Positions 1 through 6,179 of a DNA stretch of 7,287 nt are shown here, piece by piece; the first letter of the stretch is position 1, and the number at the start of each line of letters is the position of its first letter. Both the position numbers and the translations under genes were made by a program. The notes below the pieces were generated by a model. That model did not search any database, was not told the DNA's origin, and saw only the letters and a program-made list of their open reading frames with translations. Source of the DNA: Clostridia bacterium (lineage in GTDB: Bacteria > Bacillota > Clostridia > Oscillospirales > Acutalibacteraceae); contig CAAENL010000131.1 of assembly GCA_900757335.1 (NCBI GenBank), positions 1 through 7,287 of the forward strand, in the 5' to 3' direction.

Positions 1-291
1 GGGGGATAAATTATATTCACCGGACAAATCTTTCATTTCTACTTTATACTTTCCGTTTTCCCATAAAAAAGTAAGGCCTTCAAGAGTTTTAGGACTTGTA
101 AATCGTACTGTATTTATTCCTTCAGGTGTATGAATCAAATAACAGCTGCAGCTTTTATTTTCTTTTTCTATTGTTACGTTACTTTCTATAGATGTGATAA
201 CAGATGGAGTGTTATTTATTAATTTCTTTTCGCAACCTGTAAAAAATAATCCTATTATTACGGCTGATGTAGCAGACAAAAATTTTTTCAC
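1..291 (-). CDS. Lipoprotein, N-terminal part (probable LolA-like/YdcC/GerS-type), cut by left window edge
   Basis: This open frame of 97 codons runs off the left edge without a stop. It starts at a GTG (289-291) reading MKKFLSATSA, preceded by an AAGGGTG ribosome binding site. Residues 2-3 are lysines, residues 4-17 are hydrophobic, and FFTGC ends at Cys20, which is a fair lipobox (Phe at -3 is less usual). The product is therefore predicted to be exported, lipidated at Cys20 and anchored on the outer face of the membrane. After a short Ser/Asn/Lys-rich linker there is a CSC pair (Cys48, Cys50). Then comes a segment around residues 60-97 (TVRFTSPKTLEGLTF and following) that resembles the beta-strand pattern 'SP..L.G..F.....' of LolA-like lipoproteins in Clostridia and Bacilli. 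Family knowledge: B. subtilis ydcC lies beside acpS and alr, and C. difficile gerS lies beside alr2. The position after acpS-nnrD fits that family. The lipoprotein call is solid; the family call is inference from a partial sequence. Confidence 0.75.
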   Translation of the reverse strand, partial: MKKFLSATSAVIIGLFFTGCEKKLINNTPSVITSIESNVTIEKENKSCSCYLIHTPEGINTVRFTSPKTLEGLTFLWENGKYKVEMKDLSGEYNLSP

Positions 292-295
292 AAAA

Positions 296-1192
296 TCACC
301 CTTGTTCAAATTTTAAAAATACGTTTGGTAGTTCATTTATAATATCTGTAGGAGTCATGGATATCATTGAAAATTTATTTTTAGCTTCATCTCCGCTCAT
401 ACCGTGTATAAACACTCCGCATAACGCTGCGTCTATTGCAGACATCTTTTGAGCCAAGAAAGAGCCTATCATTCCCGCAAGTACATCTCCGCTCCCGCCT
501 TTGGCCATTCCCGCATTGCCTGTTTCGTTAATATATAAATTACCGTTTTCATCAGAAACTATAGTTTTATTACCTTTTAAAACCGTAACAACTCCGTATT
601 TTTTAGAAAATTCTTTAGCACAAATTGGCTTATTAACTGAAATAAATTCAATAGTCTCACCTGTAAGCCGTGACATTTCCTTTAAATGAGGAGTTATGAT
701 AATCGGAGATTTAGATTCTTTCAATATATCTATATTCTCTGAAATGACATTTATTCCATCGGCATCTATTATAAGAGGAATTGTTGCATTTTTTATAAGT
801 TCATAAACTATATTCTTTGTACTTAAATTCCACCCTAAACCGCAGCCTATCAAAACAGCAGTACAGCTTTTGGATTCTTTTAATATATCTTTTAAAGATT
901 TATCGGAAATAAATCCTTCTTCATCTTCTTGTGAAACGAAAAACACAGCTTCGGATATCTTTTGCGAAACAGTAGTATAAACAGAATTAGGTATTACAGC
1001 CTTTAAAAGACCTACTCCGCACTTTACAGCAGCTTTAGAACAAAAATAAGCCGCTCCCGGCATGCTTTTACTTCCACAAATACACAAAAGTTTCCCAAAA
1101 GTGCCCTTATGGGACTCGGGAAACCGTTTAGGTAATTTTTCTTTTACATCATTAAATGAAATTTTTCTTAGATATTCATATTTCTCAATCAT
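296..1192 (-). CDS. nnrD: ADP-dependent NAD(P)H-hydrate dehydratase
   Basis: The enzyme dehydrates the S-form of damaged, hydrated NADH or NADPH back to the normal cofactor using ADP, in the cytoplasm. The 298-residue protein has the ribokinase-like carbohydrate-kinase fold of the YjeF C-terminal/YxkO family. Visible motifs, numbered from the chosen start, are HKGTFGK (28-34), the GCGLG loop (116-120), DADG (143-146), TPHLKEMSRL (167-176), LKGNKT (205-210), and the signature GNAGMAKGGSGDVLAG (225-240), in which Asp236 is the expected catalytic base. The length suits a stand-alone NnrD. The epimerase domain NnrE, fused to it in many other bacteria, is absent here. I chose the ATG at 1190-1192 because GGAGG lies 6 nt upstream; an in-frame start 16 codons earlier would lie inside acpS and lacks family similarity. 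The start is 1 nt past the acpS stop, so the two genes are almost certainly co-translated. Confidence 0.95.
   Translation of the reverse strand: MIEKYEYLRKISFNDVKEKLPKRFPESHKGTFGKLLCICGSKSMPGAAYFCSKAAVKCGVGLLKAVIPNSVYTTVSQKISEAVFFVSQEDEEGFISDKSLKDILKESKSCTAVLIGCGLGWNLSTKNIVYELIKNATIPLIIDADGINVISENIDILKESKSPIIITPHLKEMSRLTGETIEFISVNKPICAKEFSKKYGVVTVLKGNKTIVSDENGNLYINETGNAGMAKGGSGDVLAGMIGSFLAQKMSAIDAALCGVFIHGMSGDEAKNKFSMISMTPTDIINELPNVFLKFEQG
297..303 (-). promoter_or_regulatory. Ribosome binding site for the lipoprotein gene
   Basis: On the minus strand AAGGGTG lies 5 nt before the GTG at 289-291 and overlaps the TGA stop of nnrD. There is no ATG nearby, so this site decides the GTG start and suggests that translation is coupled to nnrD. 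Confidence 0.6.
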
Positions 1193-1193
1193 T

Positions 1194-1571
1194 TTAATCC
1201 TCCGATTTCTTTTTAAAGCATACGACAACTGCACAAGCATAATTTTTTGTATGAGTAATGCTTAGGGAAAAATCAAGATTTTTTTTATTTGAAATGTTAA
1301 AAGCATTTCCGCTCAAAAGAAAATAGGGCTTTCCGAGAGAATCTCTTAATACTTGAATGTCTCTCATATTAAGACCTCTCATACCTGTACCCAAAGCTTT
1401 GGAAAATGCTTCTTTGGCACAAAAATTTGCGGCAACGCTCTGTTTTGGAAATTTTCTTTCTTCAAGTTGACTGTATTCGAAATCACCTAATATAAATTTT
1501 AAAAACCTGGAAGATTTCATCGATTTTTCTATTCTCGCAATTTCTACCATGTCAATCCCTACAGAATACAT
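1194..1571 (-). CDS. acpS: Holo-[acyl-carrier-protein] synthase (4'-phosphopantetheinyl transferase)
   Basis: AcpS transfers the 4'-phosphopantetheine arm of coenzyme A to the conserved serine of apo-acyl carrier protein, making the active carrier for fatty acid synthesis. The 125-residue length is usual for the bacterial homotrimeric AcpS type. Motifs seen are an N-terminal GIDMVEI with the Mg-binding Asp7, then FCAKEAFSKALGTG (50-63) with the second metal ligand Glu54 and Lys57, and a C-terminal SLSITHTKNYA (103-112) matching the usual 'SHTK.YA' core strand. The ATG at 1569-1571 is preceded by GGATGTGA, one mismatch from the consensus GGAGGTGA, 4 nt away. The gene begins 15 nt after the recG stop and ends 1 nt before nnrD, inside a tight operon. 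The nearby FakA-like kinase belongs to the same broad lipid-synthesis theme. Confidence 0.96.
   Translation of the reverse strand: MYSVGIDMVEIARIEKSMKSSRFLKFILGDFEYSQLEERKFPKQSVAANFCAKEAFSKALGTGMRGLNMRDIQVLRDSLGKPYFLLSGNAFNISNKKNLDFSLSITHTKNYACAVVVCFKKKSED
1199..1203 (-). promoter_or_regulatory. Ribosome binding site deciding the nnrD start
   Basis: GGAGG on the minus strand, 6 nt before the nnrD ATG, is embedded in the last codons of acpS (…TCG GAG GAT TAA). It fixes the nnrD start at 1192 and makes translational coupling with acpS likely. Confidence 0.8.
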
Positions 1572-1586
1572 CTTTTCACATCCGTA

Positions 1587-3635
1587 TTAAAATATTATTC
1601 TTTGATTTTCATCGTTTTTAGTAAAAGTCTTTTCAATATTATGCTTTATAAATTTAAATTCCTGTCCTTCCATTTCAGGATTTGTTTTTACAAGATTTTC
1701 CGCTGCTGTTTGAGCTTGTTTCATAATTATCACGTCTTCATAAGAAGTGGGAATACCTATATTCGGTACACCGTGTTGATTCGTACCGAAAAAATCTCCG
1801 GGTCCTCTTATTTTTAGATCTTCTCCTGAAAGATAAAATCCATCTCCTGAACCTACCAAAGCAGAAAATCTTTTTTGAGCATCTGCTCCTTTAGCATCCG
1901 AAACAAGTACACAATATGATTTTTTGCTGTTTCGCCCCACTCTTCCGCGAAGTTGATGAAGTTGGGAAATTCCAAACCTTTCTGCATTTTCTATAAGAAT
2001 AATTTGTGCATTCGGAACGTCTATTCCCACTTCTATTACTGTTGTCGATACCAATACCTTTATTTTGTTTTCAGTAAATTCATTCATAATGAATTCTTTT
2101 TCCGCTGTTGTCATCTTTCCGTGCAGTACTGCAATATCTTTTTCAGAAAATCCGTTCTTTATCATGTCTTCGCGATAAGTATTAACATCTGCTATGTCGT
2201 TTTCGTTTTCTTCTATGCAAGCACACACAACATACGCTTGTCCGCCTTCATCTATTATTTTTTTTACGAAATTCCAAGCCCTAAATCTTTTTGAAGAATC
2301 AATTCTAAACGTATCAACTTTTTGACGACCGGGAATAGATTCATCCAAAACCGAAATATCCAAATCACCATATAAAATCATAGCCAAAGTTCTGGGAATA
2401 GGTGTTGCCGACATCACCAAAACATGAGGGTAATTACCCTTTTCCGAAATTTTTGCCCGCTGATTGACTCCAAATCTGTGCTGTTCGTCGGTTATGGCCA
2501 AACCGAGATTTTTAAAACAAACCCCTTCAGAAATAAGAGAATGAGTTCCTATTACTATATCTGCAAATCCAAACGATATATCCTGCAAAACTCTGCGTTT
2601 TTCCTTTGCTCTCATAGAACTGTGCAAAACTTCAACCTTTATTTCCGTATTTTCAAAAAATTTACTGAATGTACGATAATGCTGCACAGCAAGAGTTTCT
2701 GTCGGAACCATAACGGCACTTTGAAATCCGTTTTTTGCCATAGTATAAGCAAGTGATGCAGATACAGCTGTCTTGCCTGAACCAACATCTCCTTGAAGAA
2801 GACGGTTCATCGAAAATCCGCTCTTAATATCTTTTATGCATTCGGAAACAGACTTTTTTTGGGCATTAGTCAATTCAAAAGGAAGAAATGAAGAAAATTC
2901 AGATGAGTATTCTTTATCTATTACTATTTCGGTTTTTTGGCGAGCACGTTTTTTTATAAAACACATTCCAAGCTGATACAGAAAAAATTCTTCAAAAACA
3001 ATTCTTCTGCGTGATTCTTCCAAATCTTGCCGAGAATTCGGAAAATGTATGTTTTTTAAAGCAAAATCAAGTGAACACAAATCATTTTCTTGCTTAATAC
3101 TTTCAGGGATGGTATCTGTAATTTTTTCCGGCAAAAGCTTAAAAGCATTTTCAACAAAATTACATATCTTAGTAGATGTTAATCCCTTTGTCTGACGATA
3201 AACAGGATAAATTTTATGAGACTCATCTACGTTTTTTACTTTCGGTGAAATAATTTCAAACTTCAAAAGATTTCCTGTCACATTTCCTCTAAAAAGATAT
3301 TCGTGATTTTTCAAAAGACTTTGAGCTGCAAATCTATTATTAAAAAAAATAATATCCGCAAAATTAATCCCATCGGTTGCCTCGAGTTTATATAAAACTT
3401 TACTGCTTTTAAGAATATTTTTTCTTACATCGGATAAAATTTTAAGTCTCAAACACTGATTTTTCTTCCCCTTGGCAAATCCCAGAGTTTGAACACGGCT
3501 CCAATCTTCATAATCTTTCGGATAAAACTTTATAATATCACCAACGGTGCAGACTCCAAGTTTGCGAAGAAGTTCCGCACTTTTGGGGCCTACACCTTTT
3601 AATTTTTGTATATCGATTTTAAATAAAGATGCCAT
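1587..3635 (-). CDS. recG: ATP-dependent DNA helicase RecG
   Basis: RecG is a monomeric superfamily 2 helicase that remodels stalled replication forks and Holliday junctions and limits unwanted priming at R- and D-loops. The 682 residues match the family's usual length. In order: a helix-hairpin-helix-like segment (KLKGVGPKSAELLRKLG, about 12-27), the OB-fold wedge domain (about 50-150), motif I GDVGSGKT (282-289), motif II DEQH (383-386) followed by RFGV, motif III SATPIPRT (409-416), the C-terminal helicase motif TTVIEVGIDVPNA (about 531-543), motif VI QLHQLRGRVGR (558-568), and the translocation-linked region with GEDLKIRGPGDFFG and TNQHG (about 604-622). All catalytic motifs look intact. 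I chose the ATG at 3633-3635 because GGAGGTG sits just upstream. The in-frame GTG three codons earlier is part of that ribosome binding site. The gene follows the FakA-like gene by 21 nt; B. subtilis also has recG close to yloV. Confidence 0.97.
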   Translation of the reverse strand: MASLFKIDIQKLKGVGPKSAELLRKLGVCTVGDIIKFYPKDYEDWSRVQTLGFAKGKKNQCLRLKILSDVRKNILKSSKVLYKLEATDGINFADIIFFNNRFAAQSLLKNHEYLFRGNVTGNLLKFEIISPKVKNVDESHKIYPVYRQTKGLTSTKICNFVENAFKLLPEKITDTIPESIKQENDLCSLDFALKNIHFPNSRQDLEESRRRIVFEEFFLYQLGMCFIKKRARQKTEIVIDKEYSSEFSSFLPFELTNAQKKSVSECIKDIKSGFSMNRLLQGDVGSGKTAVSASLAYTMAKNGFQSAVMVPTETLAVQHYRTFSKFFENTEIKVEVLHSSMRAKEKRRVLQDISFGFADIVIGTHSLISEGVCFKNLGLAITDEQHRFGVNQRAKISEKGNYPHVLVMSATPIPRTLAMILYGDLDISVLDESIPGRQKVDTFRIDSSKRFRAWNFVKKIIDEGGQAYVVCACIEENENDIADVNTYREDMIKNGFSEKDIAVLHGKMTTAEKEFIMNEFTENKIKVLVSTTVIEVGIDVPNAQIILIENAERFGISQLHQLRGRVGRNSKKSYCVLVSDAKGADAQKRFSALVGSGDGFYLSGEDLKIRGPGDFFGTNQHGVPNIGIPTSYEDVIIMKQAQTAAENLVKTNPEMEGQEFKFIKHNIEKTFTKNDENQRIIF

Positions 3636-3641
3636 AATCGG

Positions 3642-3648
3642 CACCTCC
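3642..3648 (-). promoter_or_regulatory. Ribosome binding site deciding the recG start
   Basis: A perfect GGAGGTG on the minus strand ends 6 nt before the ATG at 3633-3635. The GTG within it is in frame with recG, so automated callers may place the start three codons too early. Confidence 0.85.
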
Positions 3649-3656
3649 GTAATTAT

Positions 3657-5318
3657 TTATTCAACAGAAATAATAAAATGATAAATTGGTTGACAACCTT
3701 TTATAAGATTAATTTCCAACGGTTTTTTTATCGAAGATTTTATCATATCTTTTGCTTCTTCAGCTTTTTCGTCACTTATATTTTCTCCATATATAACCGT
3801 GATAAATTCAGAATCAGAAGAAACCATCGATTTTGTAAGGCGAGCTGCAGCTTTAACAGGGTCAGACTCTGTGAACACAAGTTTTCCGTCGGAAAGAGCT
3901 AAAATCTCTCCTTCTTTTATTTTAAATCCTCCGAATTCGGAATCGCGAGCTGCAAAAGTAATTTGACCTGTTTTAACTTTTGCGGCAGCTTCGGTCATAA
4001 GTTTCATATTTTCTTCAACGCTATCACCTGAACTAAAAGCTAAAATAGCGGATACACCTTGAGCTATTGTTTTTGTTGGAACTATAACAACCGTGCGGTC
4101 TTTAACAAGTGAAACGGCTTGCTGAGCGGACATAATTATATTTTTATTGTTCGGGAATACATAAACCGTTTTGGCAGGAGTGGCAAGAACTGCTTCTACA
4201 ATTTTATCCGTGCTTGGATTCATGGTCTGGCCGCCGCTTATAACATTTTCGCATCCTAAATCCTTAAACAGTGCAATTACACCATCGCCGGCTCCTACCG
4301 AAACAAATCCTACTTCTTCTTCGGGTTCTTTAGGTTCAAATGTTTGCGAAGATTTTTCTTTTGCAAGTTTTTCTTCGGCGGCTTTTCGATGTTGCTCTTT
4401 CATATTTTCTATTTTTACGGTAAGGAACTGACCATACTTAATTCCTTCTTGAAGAGCTTTTCCGGGATTTTCGGTATGTACATGAACTTTTATTATTTCC
4501 TCGTCGTCAACCACAACAACGCAATCTCCGATTTTTTGCAAACGCATTCTAAGTTTAAGTGGACTAAGTTTACAAAGAGCACTGCGTTTTACTATAAACT
4601 CCGTACAATAAGTAAAAGTAATGTCCGTATCGAATTCAGCTGCCGCATTACGGAATTCGTCATTTTCTTTTAGATTCGAATCAAGCGGTTCGGAATCTAT
4701 AACAACACCGTCTTTAAACACAGAAAGCATGCCTTCAAGCACGAGGCACAAACCTTTTCCGCCTGCGTCAACAACTCCTGCTTTTTTTAATACAGGCAGT
4801 AAATCGGGAGTCATTTTAAGTGCTTCCTGTGCACCAGAACAAACTTCAGACCAAACATAAACGATATCATTGTTTATCTTGGAAGCTTTTTGAGCTTTCT
4901 CCGAAGCAATTCGAGCAACAGTTAACATAGTTCCTTCGGTAGGCTTTGTTACCGCACCGTAAGCAGCTTTTACTCCGATATCCAAAGCTTTGGATAAATC
5001 ACATCCGTTAAGTTGCGAATCACACTGAGAAAATAATTGAGAAAATCCTCTGAAAAGAATCGAAAGAATAACTCCCGAATTTCCCCTTGCACCTCTTAAC
5101 AAAGCAGGAACGAAAGCATTTACAACTTCTCCAACGGAGGCATTGTCATCAACTTTTTTCAAAGCTTCAACAGCAGAAGAAATCGTCATGGACATATTTG
5201 TACCTGTATCTCCGTCGGGAACAGGAAAAATATTAAGCTCATTAACGTGGTTTTTATGTTTTAAAATATTATTGGCACCTGAAATGACAGCGTTTTTTAA
5301 GCATAAACCGTTTATCAA
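3657..5318 (-). CDS. fakA: FakA/YloV-like fatty acid kinase catalytic subunit (DAK2 domain)
   Basis: Proteins of this family phosphorylate FakB-bound fatty acids with ATP, giving acyl-phosphate for phospholipid synthesis from exogenous fatty acids. The 553-residue length matches FakA. The N-terminal DAK2 domain (about 1-205) shows NELNIFPVPDGDTGTNM, with metal-binding Asp35 and Asp37, then RGARGNSGVILS (75-86), TEGTML (127-132) and VDAGGKGLCLVLEGM (183-197). The middle domain (about 230-305) has Cys238 and the VHVHTENPG motif (His279, His281), which line up with reported zinc ligands of Staphylococcus aureus FakA. A charged linker rich in Lys and Glu (about 305-335) leads to a C-terminal DegV-like domain with SGGQTMNPS (361-369). 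The start is a TTG (5316-5318), the only in-frame choice that suits the AAGGAG site 10 nt upstream. No FakB (DegV) gene and no Asp23-family yloU partner lie in the window. Family assignment is strong; fatty acids as the substrate are inferred from relatives. Confidence 0.88.
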   Translation of the reverse strand: MINGLCLKNAVISGANNILKHKNHVNELNIFPVPDGDTGTNMSMTISSAVEALKKVDDNASVGEVVNAFVPALLRGARGNSGVILSILFRGFSQLFSQCDSQLNGCDLSKALDIGVKAAYGAVTKPTEGTMLTVARIASEKAQKASKINNDIVYVWSEVCSGAQEALKMTPDLLPVLKKAGVVDAGGKGLCLVLEGMLSVFKDGVVIDSEPLDSNLKENDEFRNAAAEFDTDITFTYCTEFIVKRSALCKLSPLKLRMRLQKIGDCVVVVDDEEIIKVHVHTENPGKALQEGIKYGQFLTVKIENMKEQHRKAAEEKLAKEKSSQTFEPKEPEEEVGFVSVGAGDGVIALFKDLGCENVISGGQTMNPSTDKIVEAVLATPAKTVYVFPNNKNIIMSAQQAVSLVKDRTVVIVPTKTIAQGVSAILAFSSGDSVEENMKLMTEAAAKVKTGQITFAARDSEFGGFKIKEGEILALSDGKLVFTESDPVKAAARLTKSMVSSDSEFITVIYGENISDEKAEEAKDMIKSSIKKPLEINLIKGCQPIYHFIISVE

Positions 5319-5328
5319 TTGAACACAG

Positions 5329-5334
5329 CTCCTT
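5329..5334 (-). promoter_or_regulatory. Ribosome binding site supporting a TTG start for the FakA-like gene
   Basis: AAGGAG on the minus strand lies 10 nt before the TTG at 5316-5318. There is no ATG in range, and the nearby GTG runs into TGA after two codons, so TTG is the best start. The rest of the 65-nt gap (5319-5383) is very AT-rich, and I see no hairpin followed by a T run and no well-spaced -35/-10 pair in it. Confidence 0.75.
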
Positions 5335-5383
5335 AAATTTAATACAAATTTTATTTTAAATAATTTTAGTCATTTTTCGCTTA

Positions 5384-6157
5384 TTAAATCACTCTGAATC
5401 TTTCAACAGACTTAGTCTTAAAAGTGTCTTCGTCTATTTCAAAAATCACACATTCCATTTTATACGGACCTGAAGCGTTTTCAAATCTTATAGGCATTCT
5501 GTCTTTCATTCTTCTTATTGACAATTCTTTCTTTACACCCAAAACCGAAGTAATTGCTCCTGTCATTCCGACGTCCGTTATAAAACCCGTACCTTTGGAA
5601 AAAACTTCTTCGTCTGAAGTTTGAACATGTGTATGTGTTCCAAAAACCGCAGAAACCTTTCCGTCGGCGTAATAACCGAAAGCTCGCTTTTCAGCAGTAG
5701 CTTCTGCATGAAAATCCACAATCTTTATCGGACAATCTGAACATTTCACGAGCACCTCATCCAAAGAATCGAGCGGAAGCTTCATACATTCAAGATACGA
5801 AACTCCCAAAATATTTATAACCGCAACATTAATTCCTTTAACCTTAAGTTTACAAAATCCCGAACCGGGAGTTTTTTTTGAAGGATAGTTGTAAGGGCGA
5901 ATTATTCTTTCGTTTTCATTCATGAACATAAAAATTTCTTTACGCCTGAAAGTATGATTTCCGTTAGTAATTACATCTACGCCTGCATCAAATATTTTTC
6001 GTGCGGAATCCGGCAAAATACCGTTTCCTTCAGCTGAATTTTCCCCGTTTGCTATGGTCAAATCAACGTTATGTTCGGATTGAAATTTCTTTAATTTAAA
6101 CCTTAAAAAATCAGTTCCTCCTTTTCCGACAACGTCACCTATAGCCAAAACTCTCAT
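5384..6157 (-). CDS. ymdB: YmdB-type metallophosphoesterase (TIGR00282 family)
   Basis: This is a dinuclear-metal phosphodiesterase of the calcineurin-like fold. The B. subtilis relative YmdB hydrolyses 2',3'- and 3',5'-cyclic nucleotides in vitro and influences the choice between motility and biofilm. Every expected metal or catalytic residue is visible at the same numbering as in B. subtilis: Asp8 in GDVVGKGG, Glu39 in NGENSAEG, Asn67 and His68 in NGNHTF, His150 in DFHAEATAEK, and His175 and His177 in GTHTHVQT. TDVGMTG (194-200) follows. At 257 residues the protein is full length. It starts at the ATG 6155-6157, with GTGGTG 7 nt upstream, 22 nt after the RNase Y stop. The rny-ymdB pair is conserved in many Firmicutes, and a functional link with RNase Y has been reported in B. 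subtilis. The in vivo substrate here cannot be read from sequence. Confidence 0.94.
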   Translation of the reverse strand: MRVLAIGDVVGKGGTDFLRFKLKKFQSEHNVDLTIANGENSAEGNGILPDSARKIFDAGVDVITNGNHTFRRKEIFMFMNENERIIRPYNYPSKKTPGSGFCKLKVKGINVAVINILGVSYLECMKLPLDSLDEVLVKCSDCPIKIVDFHAEATAEKRAFGYYADGKVSAVFGTHTHVQTSDEEVFSKGTGFITDVGMTGAITSVLGVKKELSIRRMKDRMPIRFENASGPYKMECVIFEIDEDTFKTKSVERFRVI

Positions 6158-6164
6158 TTTATTT

Positions 6165-6170
6165 CACCAC
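6165..6170 (-). promoter_or_regulatory. Ribosome binding site for ymdB
   Basis: GTGGTG on the minus strand lies 7 nt before the ymdB ATG, in the 22-nt gap after the RNase Y stop. It is weaker than the sites in front of recG and nnrD. Confidence 0.5.
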
Positions 6171-6179
6171 TTGAATATA

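Noticed and set aside
1..5. GGGGG at the left edge as a sequence artefact
   Set aside because: It reads in frame as the end of the visible lipoprotein segment (…Ser-Pro), so nothing shows an error; five bases at an edge cannot support a claim.
1193..1240. N-terminal extension of nnrD by 16 codons (MLVQLSYALKRNRRIK)
   Set aside because: It lies inside acpS in another frame, lacks family similarity, and the downstream ATG has an ideal GGAGG site.
5319..5383. Possible promoter or terminator in the 65-nt gap before the FakA-like gene
   Set aside because: The gap is AT-rich and contains TAAAAT-like hexamers and an ATGACT, but no -35/-10 pair with 16-18 nt spacing and no GC-rich stem followed by a T run.
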